DNA from: Flavobacterium lacustre
GTDB lineage: Bacteria > Bacteroidota > Bacteroidia > Flavobacteriales > Flavobacteriaceae
Assembly: GCF_027474525.2 (NCBI RefSeq)
Contig: NZ_CP114882.2
Span: 3,286,001-3,350,000, forward strand
Direction of reading: 5' to 3'
Length of the DNA stretch: 64,000 nt
The translations under genes and the position numbers were made by a program. The notes beneath the pieces are model-generated. The model was not told the origin of the DNA, searched no databases, and saw only the letters and a program-made list of their open reading frames with translations. Shown here one piece after another: positions 46,581-55,171 of this stretch; within the stretch, counting starts at the first letter, position 1, and every line of letters starts with the position of its first letter.

Positions 46581-46588
46581 TATCTTTG
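46581..46588 (+). promoter_or_regulatory. -7 promoter element for the VOC gene
   Basis: TATCTTTG (TAnnTTTG), 23 bp before the ATG at 46612. It supports that start rather than the in-frame codon at 46543. Confidence 0.5.
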
Positions 46589-46611
46589 TGCAAACAAAAA
46601 ATAAAAATAGT

Positions 46612-46995
46612 ATGCTAGATCACATTATCATTACAGTAAGCGACTTAGAACGTTCAGTTGCTTTTTACAGCAATGCCCTAAAACCACTTAATATTTCATT
46701 GTCTATGGATTTCAAGGGCAAAGACGGACATCCTGATTTAAAAGGTTTTGGTGATGGCAATACCGTCTTTTTTTTTCTAAAGGAAGGGAAAAGTATGTCC
46801 AATTCGAATGAAGTGCATATTGGATTTGTTGCAAAAGACCATAATCAAGTAGAAGCATTCCATACATCAGCTGTTGAGGCGGGTGCTAAATCAATGTATG
46901 CACCTAGAATTTTTCCAGAATACTATCCCGGCTATTTTGCAACGTGGATAATTGATCCTGATGGATATGAAATTGAACTAGTGCATAAAAGTTAA
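46612..46995 (+). CDS. VOC-family protein (glyoxalase/bleomycin-resistance fold)
   Basis: A 127-aa protein: MLDHIIITVSDLERSVAFYSNAL and the C-terminal ATWIIDPDGYEIELVHKS are the two beta-alpha-beta ends of the VOC fold with the metal-binding His and Glu. Substrate unknown. The start at 46612 was chosen because a TATCTTTG promoter element lies 23 bp upstream. It shares a two-gene cassette with the AraC regulator. Confidence 0.85.
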   Translation: MLDHIIITVSDLERSVAFYSNALKPLNISLSMDFKGKDGHPDLKGFGDGNTVFFFLKEGKSMSNSNEVHIGFVAKDHNQVEAFHTSAVEAGAKSMYAPRIFPEYYPGYFATWIIDPDGYEIELVHKS

Positions 46996-47024
46996 GATGA
47001 TTTTAATAAATCAGAAAAAAATAG

Positions 47025-47062
47025 TTTTAAAAGAGGTGTTGAAATCAACACCTCTTTTAAAA
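47025..47062. terminator. Bidirectional terminator-like inverted repeat
   Basis: An 18-bp perfect inverted repeat (47025-47042 with 47045-47062) around a tiny loop, ending TCTTTTAAAA, between the VOC and AraC genes. Confidence 0.75.
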
Positions 47063-47084
47063 TATGTAATTTGTATTTAAAATT

Positions 47085-47906
47085 ATGGCAGGACAACAAC
47101 AAAGTGAATATGCTGAAATTCTTTTATCGTGTATAGAAGAAAAATATTTCAAAGACGAAATTGTTTTGGAGCATCATTCATTTGCACGAATAGTTTCGGG
47201 TGAAATGAAAGTGATTCAAGCAGACAAAACCTTCACTTTTGTTACAGGCGACACCTTGCTATTTCCCAGCAATCAACTTTCTACACTTATTAAGAGTCCA
47301 AAAAATGGACAACCGTATAAAGCGATTGTTATTTTCTTTACGCCAAAAAGATTAAAAGAGTTTTATTGCAATAATCCTATTCAACACTCCGAACCGCATA
47401 CCCATAAAATAAAAACTTATAAAAAGCATCCAATGTTGGAAAGTTTTTTTGCTTCACTCATTCCCTATTTTGATTTGGAAAGTGAATTACCCGAAAAAAT
47501 TATTTCCATTAAAATTGAAGAAGCATTAACCATTCTCCGTTCTATTGACAAGGACATAGACAATATATTAGCCGACTTTTCTCAACCCTATAAAATCAAC
47601 CTTACCGATTTCATGGAGAAGAACTATATGCATAATTTGACAATGGAAAAATTTGGCTATTTAACAGGACGTAGCTTGACCACTTTTAAGCGTGACTTTA
47701 AAAAAACATTTAATACCACACCACAAAAATGGATTATCCAAAAAAGATTAGAACTTGCCCATTATCAATTGTCTGAAAAAGGACAAAAACCAATTGAAGT
47801 TTATCTTGAAACCGGTTTTGAAAATCTTTCCCATTTTTCTTTTGCATTCAAAAAGTATTTCGGTTATGCTCCAACAAACTTGACAGACCGAAAAGCCAGC
47901 CGCTAA
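47085..47906 (+). CDS. AraC-family transcriptional regulator
   Basis: A 273-aa regulator with an N-terminal cupin-like ligand domain (ARIVSGEMKVIQADKTFTFVTGDTLLFPS) and a C-terminal double HTH (MEKFGYLTGRSLTTFKRDFKKTFNTTPQKWIIQKRLELAHYQLS...VYLETGFENLSHFSFAFKKYFGYAPTN). It probably controls the neighbouring VOC gene (inference). The stop codon lies inside CCGCTAA, the exact inverse of TTAGCGG at the start of this cassette. Confidence 0.9.
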   Translation: MAGQQQSEYAEILLSCIEEKYFKDEIVLEHHSFARIVSGEMKVIQADKTFTFVTGDTLLFPSNQLSTLIKSPKNGQPYKAIVIFFTPKRLKEFYCNNPIQHSEPHTHKIKTYKKHPMLESFFASLIPYFDLESELPEKIISIKIEEALTILRSIDKDIDNILADFSQPYKINLTDFMEKNYMHNLTMEKFGYLTGRSLTTFKRDFKKTFNTTPQKWIIQKRLELAHYQLSEKGQKPIEVYLETGFENLSHFSFAFKKYFGYAPTNLTDRKASR

Positions 47907-48041
47907 AAGCCTTCTGGCGCTATTTAGGTATCGGTGATTTTTTGGAAGCTTGATTGTTGAATTAATATTTTGTCTATATTTGTTAAGGTTTGGCGCTAAA
48001 AATACGCAACATCGCCAAGCTGCAAAACCTTGGTGGCAATG
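47900..48041 (+). repeat. Degenerate attC-like cassette repeat R3
   Basis: Starts CCGCTAA, the perfect inverse of TTAGCGG at 46489-46495, and runs to CTTGGTGGC (48029-48037), which looks like a mutated GTTGGTGGC core. It contains TTTGGCGC and CATCGCC. Length fits the clear units but internal similarity is weak. Confidence 0.4.
47975..47982 (+). promoter_or_regulatory. Possible -7 element inside repeat R3
   Basis: TATATTTG with TTG at 47954-47956, 18 bp upstream. It could drive the DUF1349 gene from within the repeat. Confidence 0.4.
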
Positions 48042-48123
48042 GCAAAAAAACACCTTCGTCAAAATATAACGCAGAAAGTTTTTTTTTAAAGGATAGATTT
48101 ATTAACTATAAATAGTTATAACA

Positions 48124-48786
48124 ATGAAAGGATTTTATATTATCTCAATCACTTTATTTTTTAGTCTTAATGCTATTTCTCAAAAAAATGATAAACTAGA
48201 AATTGCTACAATTCCTCATGAATTGCGATGGGAAAACAATCCGTTGACATATTCAATTAAAGATAATGAACTCATTATTTTGGCAGGGGAAAAGACAGAT
48301 ATGTTTAGAGATCCAAATGTTACATACAACACAGACAATGCACCAAAATTAATGTTTAAAGCTGATGTTAATTTTGTACTTTCAGCTGCAATAGAGCATT
48401 CTTTCATAAACAAATGGGACGGTGGAGCAATAGTTATAAAAAGTGATAGTATTAATTGGATCAAGTTTTGTTTTGAAAAGGATTACACTGGAGCTAAAAG
48501 AGTTGTTAGTGTTGTGACAAGAAATATATCTGATGATTGTAATTCTGTTGAGATTAACTCAAATAAAGTTTTTTATAAGGTAGCAAAAGCTGACAATGTA
48601 ATAACCTTATATTGTTCAACTGATGGACAAAGTTGGTTTTTAGTAAGACATCTTCAATTTGAAACTAAATCAGATTTTGAGGTTGGATTCTTAGCACAAT
48701 CGCCTATTGGGTCAAAATGTGAAGTGAGATTTTCAAATATTCAGTACCAAACTAAAAAGATAAGTGACCCTTATCTTGGCGAATAA
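48124..48786 (+). CDS. DUF1349-domain secreted protein (concanavalin-like)
   Basis: A 220-aa protein with signal peptide MKGFYIISITLFFSLNAISQ. LRWENNPLTYSIKDNELIILAGEKTDMFRDP and FINKWDGGAIVIKSDSINWIKFCFEKD...SVVTRNISDDCNS match DUF1349, a jelly-roll carbohydrate-binding-like fold. Role unknown. Lies between repeat R3 and a possible remnant (48813-48879) that ends GTTTGCAG. Confidence 0.8.
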   Translation: MKGFYIISITLFFSLNAISQKNDKLEIATIPHELRWENNPLTYSIKDNELIILAGEKTDMFRDPNVTYNTDNAPKLMFKADVNFVLSAAIEHSFINKWDGGAIVIKSDSINWIKFCFEKDYTGAKRVVSVVTRNISDDCNSVEINSNKVFYKVAKADNVITLYCSTDGQSWFLVRHLQFETKSDFEVGFLAQSPIGSKCEVRFSNIQYQTKKISDPYLGE

Positions 48787-48960
48787 TATATAATAGAAAT
48801 TTACTTAGAAAGTTTAACTTCGGCAGAGAGAACTCAGTTCGCTTAAACGCAACCACTTGAATCGCCAGAACGTTTGCAGTAATAAAAACTCAAGAATCTA
48901 ACCCAATTTTCACATTCGACACATTACGCACTACAGCCAATACATATTCCTGGTATTTTC

Positions 48961-49851
48961 TCAATTGCTAACTTCAAGCTTATATCCTTTGCCGCGAATA
49001 ACAACAATTTTGATATTCGGATCAAGTTCCAGTTTTTTTCTAAGTTTCGATATGAACATGTCCAGACTACGCCCCACAATAACACCTTCATCTTCCCAAA
49101 TCTCTTTTTGCAGTCGGCTTCGCTCTATGATTTCGTTGGGAGACGATGCGAAAATGAGCAATACACGGGTTTCCGTTCCGGTCAAGTCTATTGTCTTTCC
49201 ACCTATGATGAGTTTCTTATTTTTTGAATCAAACAACACCGAGCCCAAAGTGAACTTATCAGTATATTGACTATCAGGTAACGCTTTTCGAGGCTTAACC
49301 GATCTCCAAAAAACAAAACCTACAAATGCTAAAAATGACAGGCCGCCCAAAAGATATCCATTTTTTACTGTAGTTATTCCTGTCGGTTTGAATTTAATGT
49401 TAATCCTGTAACAGGCTTTGGGCTGCCTTCTTTTACTACAAGTTACAATATCATCTTTTTTATTTTTGGAGATAGCATAGCTATAGATTATACTTGAATT
49501 ATCACAGTTCAGAACATTAACAATATAATTACTTGAAAGTGGCCCGTTATCCAAAAAACGTCGGGTAATACTCATTAGGGAGTCCGGTAGAAAACTAAGC
49601 TCCTTCTCAAACCTAATCTGATATTCATTTTCTGCGATCTTTTTTATTGGGAGTACCCTTGATGTACTATCACCCGACTGAAGGAGCATTTCATGTCCAA
49701 TCCTGCGAAGTACAACTTCCCTTCTGGAAATATTAAAATCGTCACTATCCTCAGTACGGAAAGCCACCGAGATTACAGCAATAAATAAGAGTAGTATCAA
49801 CCTAAAAAGGTAGTTGCGTTTTCCGGAAAGGAAATTTCGACTTTTGTGCAT
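48961..49851 (-). CDS. Membrane-anchored winged-helix transcriptional regulator
   Basis: A 296-aa protein. The ATG at 49851 gives MHKSRNFLSGKRNYLFRLILLLF; an upstream in-frame start at 49908 adds 19 Cys/Lys-rich residues. Order: TM helix, a ~150-residue extracytoplasmic domain, a second TM (about 177-195), then an OmpR-type winged helix (LTGTETRVLLIFASSPNEIIERSRLQKEIWE...DMFISKLRKKL). This sensor-regulator layout is the reverse of CadC. It probably controls the divergent gene at 49963. Confidence 0.85.
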   Translation of the reverse strand: MHKSRNFLSGKRNYLFRLILLLFIAVISVAFRTEDSDDFNISRREVVLRRIGHEMLLQSGDSTSRVLPIKKIAENEYQIRFEKELSFLPDSLMSITRRFLDNGPLSSNYIVNVLNCDNSSIIYSYAISKNKKDDIVTCSKRRQPKACYRINIKFKPTGITTVKNGYLLGGLSFLAFVGFVFWRSVKPRKALPDSQYTDKFTLGSVLFDSKNKKLIIGGKTIDLTGTETRVLLIFASSPNEIIERSRLQKEIWEDEGVIVGRSLDMFISKLRKKLELDPNIKIVVIRGKGYKLEVSN

Positions 49852-49962
49852 AGTGTCACGTTTATATTTACAAAGTTTACATTTTAATTTACAATTATAA
49901 TCTCTCAAGCCGAAAAATATTAAAGTAATTTTGATGCATAAAATTTAAAAAGAGATAAAACT

Positions 49963-50538
49963 ATGTCATTAATTAAACCTACAAAAAACAGAAAAAAAAC
50001 CATCTATATACTCATCGTATCGCTGGCTGTAGTGAGCGGACTAGTATTGGCTAATTGTGAAATTAAAAACGAAACTAAACCATCCCCAAAACCGTTGACC
50101 ATTGCTCACAAGAAATCCGCCCTGGATGAAAGGAAAAAATGGGAGGCTTCTCCTGACGGTATAAAGTACAAAGCGTGGGAGGTTTCACCCGAAGGTAAAA
50201 AAGTGCATGCCAGTCATGATAAAATAAAATCGTACCTAAAGGCTTTCACCGATATGGAGGCCGTGGTAACCTCTGTTACTTTTCAGCGTAAAAACGCGAA
50301 ATCATCAGGACCAAAATGGCTTATAGTCCGGATTAATGGCGAAGAATACATGATGCAATATATTCCTAAAGATTTTGAGCAATTAAAAAGTCTGAAAGTA
50401 AATGACAAAATAATTGTAAGAAGCCGCAGTGCAGGGTATTCGCCTAATCACCCCTATTTGATTCTATCGGGCGACTATATTGCACGAAATAATACGGTCC
50501 TTTTTAAACGTGACTTTAGCAAAAATAACGGTTGCTAA
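49963..50538 (+). CDS. Putative lipoprotein of unknown function
   Basis: A 191-aa protein with an N-terminal membrane segment and lipobox (LIVSLAVVSGLVLANC). A repeated W-E-x-S-P-x-G motif (KKWEASPDGIKYKAWEVSPEGKKVHASH) precedes a compact domain (KWLIVRINGEEYMMQYIPKDFEQL...DKIIVRSRSAGYSPNHPYL). No family recognised. Divergent from the membrane-anchored regulator with a 111-bp spacer. Confidence 0.65.
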   Translation: MSLIKPTKNRKKTIYILIVSLAVVSGLVLANCEIKNETKPSPKPLTIAHKKSALDERKKWEASPDGIKYKAWEVSPEGKKVHASHDKIKSYLKAFTDMEAVVTSVTFQRKNAKSSGPKWLIVRINGEEYMMQYIPKDFEQLKSLKVNDKIIVRSRSAGYSPNHPYLILSGDYIARNNTVLFKRDFSKNNGC

Positions 50539-50615
50539 GGATAAGCGACCTTGCGATTAGCAAAAAAAGCAGTAAGAAACCTCACGGTGTTTTGTAGTCA
50601 AAATATAGTTTTTTC

Positions 50616-50735
50616 AGGAGCTGTTTCCCGCTTTACACTTCAATCTTTTTTGTAATCCTCCCCGGGCATACCACCCGGATAGGATTACAAAAAAGGATTT
50701 CCGTTGCAATCGGGGCTAGGGAATCCTGCGTTTCG
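50616..50735. repeat. Intergenic hairpin repeat (flavobacterial dispersed type)
   Basis: CAGGAGCTGTTTCCCGC, then perfect 14-bp arms TTTTTTGTAATCCT (50646-50659) and AGGATTACAAAAAA (50681-50694) around an inner CCGGG/CCCGG stem, then CAATCGGGGCTAGGG. Fills most of the gene-free spacer 50539-50881. Layout shared with 19215-19376. Confidence 0.55.
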
Positions 50736-50881
50736 AGTACCTTTATTTTAGTTTAGATTCAATTGTTAAAAGGCTTGATTAATAAAACAACTTTTTGATA
50801 ATTTGTAATAAAAATATTATTCATACATTTATTAAAAATAAAGCCTGACGTTTGTCAGACATATATACAAGATCCTTTCCA

Positions 50882-51322
50882 ATGAAGAACGTATTTCCGC
50901 TATTTTTCCTAATTTGTTCATTAAGTTGTACGACGCCGAAACCAGTTAATTATGATTACCAAGAATCTTATATGATAATTGGTTACCAAGAAAAATATAA
51001 CATATTTAAGAATTCTAAACCAACAGAATTAAATGAACAGGAAATTAGTAATTTAAATAGAATCCTTGAAGATGCACTTTCTCAATATAATTTATCAAAA
51101 ACAAGCAAATTTGATTTAAATGATTACAAGCGTCAGTATGTTCCTGTAATAAATGATTTAGGTGAAAAAGAGGTTTGGATTAACTGCCTTTGTAATCAAA
51201 ATAATGAAAATTGGAAAAATGGAATCATCTTAGTTGAAGACGGTGGAAGTTGTTATTTTAATTTGAAAATTAACTTATCGAAAAGCAAATATTACGATTT
51301 AATTATAAATGGGGACGCATAA
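50882..51322 (+). CDS. Lipoprotein of unknown function
   Basis: A 146-aa lipoprotein; ATG at 50882 gives MKNVFPLFFLICSLSC. An in-frame start ten codons upstream would displace the signal. The mature part has no recognised family (KRQYVPVINDLGEKEVWINCLCNQNNENWKNGIILVEDGGSCYFNLKINLSKSKYYDLIINGDA). Single-gene cassette just before repeat R5; a candidate core GTTTGTC lies at 50850. Confidence 0.7.
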   Translation: MKNVFPLFFLICSLSCTTPKPVNYDYQESYMIIGYQEKYNIFKNSKPTELNEQEISNLNRILEDALSQYNLSKTSKFDLNDYKRQYVPVINDLGEKEVWINCLCNQNNENWKNGIILVEDGGSCYFNLKINLSKSKYYDLIINGDA

Positions 51323-51465
51323 TAACGTCAAATACCAGCTACTACAACGGATTTGGGCATTTGACTTAATGGAAAAATTGGTTTGTATTTGGCAGTTTAG
51401 TGACAACCGAAAAATAAATCTTAAATTAGAACCCAAACCCGCTTTATTACCAGAGCGTTATGGGC
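51323..51465 (+). repeat. attC-like cassette repeat R5
   Basis: Shares 24 identical bases with R1 beginning CAGCTACTACAACGG, then related sequence to CCCAAACCCGCTTTA and the core GTTATGGGC (51457-51465). Confidence 0.6.
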
Positions 51466-51485
51466 AATGCAAAAAAAAATGGAAT

Positions 51486-51995
51486 ATGAAACAATTGATG
51501 TTTTTCATCTTATCAATAACTTTTTTTCAAGTATATATTGGATTTTCAAAGAAAGTAAATAAGCCAATTACTGATAATCAGCCAGCTAAAGTATTGGGAA
51601 TTTATGAATATAAATATGATTATAATACCAAAGACTTAACCGAAAACCACTACATCAAATTAGAGGAAACTAACGGTAAAATTTCAGGTATATATTACGG
51701 CACAAGTGATGACTTTGACGAAGCTCGGGAAGGTTATTTACCAGGATTTTTTAAAGCTAAAATGCTAGACATAAATATTACTGACTCAAAAATAAGTTTT
51801 AAAATTAAAGTAAACGATTCCGATGTTTATGATAAAGCAATTACACCGTTTAAAAATCCAAAGAATAACAAACAATGGACAATTGGCTTAAGAAATTATG
51901 AGAGGAGTTATTTTGGCAAAATATCTGAGAACAAAATTTTAGTCGAGACAAAAGACTTCGACAAAAGAATATTTATAAAACTAAATAATCACTAG
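51486..51995 (+). CDS. Secreted or membrane-anchored protein of unknown function
   Basis: A 169-aa protein. The frame is open far upstream through repeat R5, but the ATG at 51486 opens a signal/anchor sequence (MKQLMFFILSITFFQVYIGF) and is 21 bp after the core site, as in the other cassettes. The mature part (LGIYEYKYDYNTKDLTENHYIKLEETNGKISGIYYG) looks like a small beta-barrel. Function unknown. Confidence 0.7.
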   Translation: MKQLMFFILSITFFQVYIGFSKKVNKPITDNQPAKVLGIYEYKYDYNTKDLTENHYIKLEETNGKISGIYYGTSDDFDEAREGYLPGFFKAKMLDINITDSKISFKIKVNDSDVYDKAITPFKNPKNNKQWTIGLRNYERSYFGKISENKILVETKDFDKRIFIKLNNH

Positions 51996-52013
51996 TAATA
52001 AACAGAATGCATA

Positions 52014-52146
52014 GGTGCTAACACCCCTGCAAAGAATTTGGGCAATTGGCTTAATGAAGAGCTGGTTTTGCATTTGGGATGATTTGCTTCGCCTGTTCGC
52101 TATCGCTCGGTTGGTAAATACGCTCTAGTACCAAAACATTGTATAC
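52014..52146 (+). repeat. attC-like cassette repeat R6
   Basis: Begins GGTGCTAAC. The block TTTGGGCAATTGGCTTAATG and the following ~30 bases closely match R1. It ends ATTGTATAC, apparently a mutated GTTGTATAC core, which pairs partly with CACACAAC at the start of R7. Confidence 0.6.
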
Positions 52147-52186
52147 AATTCTGGAAGACCCAACTTGAATTCTAACAAATTTCAAA

Positions 52187-53839
52187 ATGAAACAAACTTA
52201 TCTAATACTATTTACTTCCCTTCTTTTTTCAAAATTCTGTTTTGGACAAGACCATAACAGCATCGAACCGGAGCCGATAAAGACGGAATTACACCAATCC
52301 AATATTAGTAAAATACTTTTCACAGAAAAACGCATTTCCTATGAAAATATTAAGAAGGAAAATTTCTTAAATACATATAAGCTGACAAATAAGAGCGACC
52401 TTTTTTTTGTAGCGTATTTCAATAATTCACTAACTAATTATAAGCATCAATTACTGCCTCAGGTTTCATCTGATTCACTTTTTAAAATTGGTAATTACCA
52501 ATTTACTTTATACATAGACAGCAAATTAATTTATCAAAGCAATCTTCTTCCAGGTGCTCCACCAGCTAAAAATCAAAACACTGACACCTATTTGAATCGT
52601 CCATTTATAGACAATGTAAACGGGCAGGGAACTTGGAGTGAATCTTTTTGGAACCGTTTCATGAATAATGGTGGAGACAAGATTCTGACGGATGGGAATC
52701 ATTTATTGAAAATGGAAATTCGCCCATATGTGAAAACAGATACTATTAAAACAGGCGAGATAATCGCATCAGGAGAATTGATATTGGAAGTTGCCAGACA
52801 TCCAAAAATTGACATCACAAAAATTCAATTGAATAAAATAAAACCTTACAATGGATTAACAATTTCAAATGCCTCTTTCAACAAAAAGAAAATTAAGCAA
52901 TTAAAAGGAGCTATTGACGAAGGTATTTTTAAAAAGATAAATAGCATTATTGTTTTAAAAGAAGGAGAAATTTTGATAGAAGAATACTTTAACGGTGAAA
53001 ATAGAAATTCACTCCATGACCCACGTTCTGTAGGGAAATCTTTTTCATCAACATTAACAGGAATAGCAATTAATGACGGTTTTATTAGTGGTGATACTCA
53101 AACATTAAGCCATTTTTATAATCTAAGTCAGTTTAAAAATCTTACTCCATCCAAAGGAAATGCAACTATCAAAGATTTACTGACTATGAGTTCAGGTTTC
53201 GACGGAAACGATGAAGATGGAAGTTCAGTTGGCAACGAAGAAAATATGTATCCTACACAAGATTGGGTGAAATTCACTTTGGATTTACCATATCAAGAAA
53301 GCCTAAAAGAAAAATGGCATTATTTCACAGCTGGTGTGGTTTTATTAGGTGACATTTTAAATAAATCAGTTCCAAATGGTTTAGAAAAATATGCTGATGA
53401 CAAACTGTTCAAACCTCTGGGAATTACAAAATACAAATGGCAATATACACCCCAAAATGTTCCCAATACTGCCGGCGGAATTCAAATGAATGCACTTGAC
53501 TTTGCAAAATATGGACAACTCTATAAAAATGGCGGAACTTGGAATAATCAACAAATTCTGCCTAATGATTGGGTAGAGAAAACTTTCACTAAACAAAAAC
53601 AAATAGTCGGTAGAGATAGTGAATACTATGGTTATTTGTTTTGGAACAAAACATTCAAAGCCAATACCAAAGATTATGAAGCGTTTTATTGTGCAGGAAA
53701 CGGAGGAAACTATATTTTGGTTTTTAAAAATGAACCATTGGTTATAGTAATAACTGCAAGTGCATACGGGCAGCATTATGCCCATTCACAGGTTACTGAA
53801 ATGCTATCTAAATATATATTACCCGCAATAACAAAATAA
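52187..53839 (+). CDS. Serine hydrolase, beta-lactamase-like, with N-terminal domain
   Basis: A 550-aa secreted enzyme (MKQTYLILFTSLLFSKFCFGQ). Residues ~30-215 form an unrecognised beta-rich domain. From ~230 it is a class C beta-lactamase-type domain with SxxK as S-V-G-K (PRSVGKSFSSTLTG), WHYFTAGVVLLGDIL in the second-motif region and CAGNGGNYILVF near the C-terminus. Probably an esterase or peptidase. Single-gene cassette between R6 and R7. Confidence 0.85.
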   Translation: MKQTYLILFTSLLFSKFCFGQDHNSIEPEPIKTELHQSNISKILFTEKRISYENIKKENFLNTYKLTNKSDLFFVAYFNNSLTNYKHQLLPQVSSDSLFKIGNYQFTLYIDSKLIYQSNLLPGAPPAKNQNTDTYLNRPFIDNVNGQGTWSESFWNRFMNNGGDKILTDGNHLLKMEIRPYVKTDTIKTGEIIASGELILEVARHPKIDITKIQLNKIKPYNGLTISNASFNKKKIKQLKGAIDEGIFKKINSIIVLKEGEILIEEYFNGENRNSLHDPRSVGKSFSSTLTGIAINDGFISGDTQTLSHFYNLSQFKNLTPSKGNATIKDLLTMSSGFDGNDEDGSSVGNEENMYPTQDWVKFTLDLPYQESLKEKWHYFTAGVVLLGDILNKSVPNGLEKYADDKLFKPLGITKYKWQYTPQNVPNTAGGIQMNALDFAKYGQLYKNGGTWNNQQILPNDWVEKTFTKQKQIVGRDSEYYGYLFWNKTFKANTKDYEAFYCAGNGGNYILVFKNEPLVIVITASAYGQHYAHSQVTEMLSKYILPAITK

Positions 53840-53848
53840 AAAGAACGG

Positions 53849-53978
53849 CACACAACAGCCACCACAACGGATTTAGGCAATTATCTGAATAGGAAGTTGG
53901 TTTTTATTTGCAAGTTTTGGCAAATCCGAAAACAAGGCTTAATTTAGTACAAAACTAATTGTAGCAAGACGTTAAGCC
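53849..53978 (+). repeat. attC-like cassette repeat R7
   Basis: 130 bp from CACACAAC to GTTAAGCC, a core that fits GTTRRRY exactly. Shares ACAACGGATTT, GGAAGTTGGTTTT, TTTTGGCAAATCCGAA-type and GGCTTAATTTAGT blocks with R1. Confidence 0.65.
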
Positions 53979-54038
53979 ACATAACATTGCGACAATTTGC
54001 AGTCAAACATTTGGAAAACAACTTAAAAAAATAAAATT

Positions 54039-54476
54039 ATGGCACTTATCAATCCTCACATTAACTTCAACGGAAATGCCGAAGAAGCGTTCCTTTTTTA
54101 CCAATCAGTATTTGGCGGAGCATTCGCAAAGATTATGCGTTTCAAAGATTTAGCAAGCCCTGAATTTCCAATACCAGAAAATGAAGCCAATAAAATCATG
54201 CACATTGCTTTGCCTATTGGCGAAAATGTTTTAATGGCGAATGATGTTCCAGAAAGTATGGGTCCCGTAAATGAAAATGAAAACAGATCTAAAATATCCA
54301 TCAGCGCAGCAAGTCGTGAAGAAGCAGACAAGTTATTTAACGGACTTTCAGCTGGCGGAAATATTGAAATGCCCATTAGCGACAGTCCTTGGGGTTCTTA
54401 TTTTGGAATGTTTAGAGACAAATTCGGTATCGAGTGGATGGTGGATTTTGACCCACAGTATAACGGAAAAATATAA
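54039..54476 (+). CDS. VOC-family protein, PhnB-like
   Basis: A 145-aa protein: INPHINFNGNAEEAFLFYQSVFGGAFAKIMRFKD, IMHIALPIGENVLMANDVPE and PWGSYFGMFRDKFGIEWMVDFD are the PhnB/YjdN-type 3-demethylubiquinone-methyltransferase-like VOC motifs. Function of this group is unclear. It follows the R7 core by 60 bp; no clear repeat follows, so it may be the last cassette. Confidence 0.88.
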   Translation: MALINPHINFNGNAEEAFLFYQSVFGGAFAKIMRFKDLASPEFPIPENEANKIMHIALPIGENVLMANDVPESMGPVNENENRSKISISAASREEADKLFNGLSAGGNIEMPISDSPWGSYFGMFRDKFGIEWMVDFDPQYNGKI

Positions 54477-54657
54477 ACAGAAAACAACGCACACCTAAAA
54501 GCGGTTTAGTACGATAGCAGGTTTGGGTTTACTTTAATTTTGTAGAGCAGTTCTTAATTTGTCTTCAATATCCCCTATTTGAACTGTTATAAATACAAAG
54601 CAACAGCGAAAATGTTCCCCGAAAAAATAATTAAAAACTGAAGATTAAACTCAGAAT

Positions 54658-55116
54658 ATGGATAATGAATTAATTGTAGAAAAAAGTTGGTGGAACAGGA
54701 ATTGGAAATGGTCCTTACCCACTTTCATTGTACTGATTTTATTCGTATTTGGAATCCTTATCACGACAACCATCGACGGAAATCTGACGGATATCGCTCA
54801 AGCCTATTCCGAACATTCCCTTTATGGAAAAGCGATTGAAAAAGCCCAAACCAATACCCGGGTTCTTGACGTTATAGGAACAATAGAACCAATAGATCAA
54901 TTGGCTGTTCTGGAAGGAAATGCCATCTATTCAAACCATAACAAAGCTGTTGCAGTATCGGTACGAATAAAAGGAAACAAAGGAAAAGGTAAAATGGATA
55001 TTGCTGCTGTCAAAAACGGAAAAGAATGGAAATATCAAAAAATAAGCATCCGAATTAAAGACCCTAAAGAAGAAATTCAAATTTTAAAAGATACCCTAAC
55101 AACAAGAAAAAACTAA
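54658..55116 (+). CDS. Coa1/Tim21-like membrane protein
   Basis: A 152-aa protein with one N-terminal membrane helix (residues ~18-40) followed by a domain with NKGKGKMDIAAVKNGKEWKYQKISIRI, the pattern of the cytochrome c oxidase assembly factor Coa1 family in flavobacteria. A role in oxidase assembly is a family-level guess. Confidence 0.75.
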   Translation: MDNELIVEKSWWNRNWKWSLPTFIVLILFVFGILITTTIDGNLTDIAQAYSEHSLYGKAIEKAQTNTRVLDVIGTIEPIDQLAVLEGNAIYSNHNKAVAVSVRIKGNKGKGKMDIAAVKNGKEWKYQKISIRIKDPKEEIQILKDTLTTRKN

Positions 55117-55171
55117 AAGCCCTTTAACCGCAACACACAAGAAACCCAAATCTAATACACCGTAACACATC

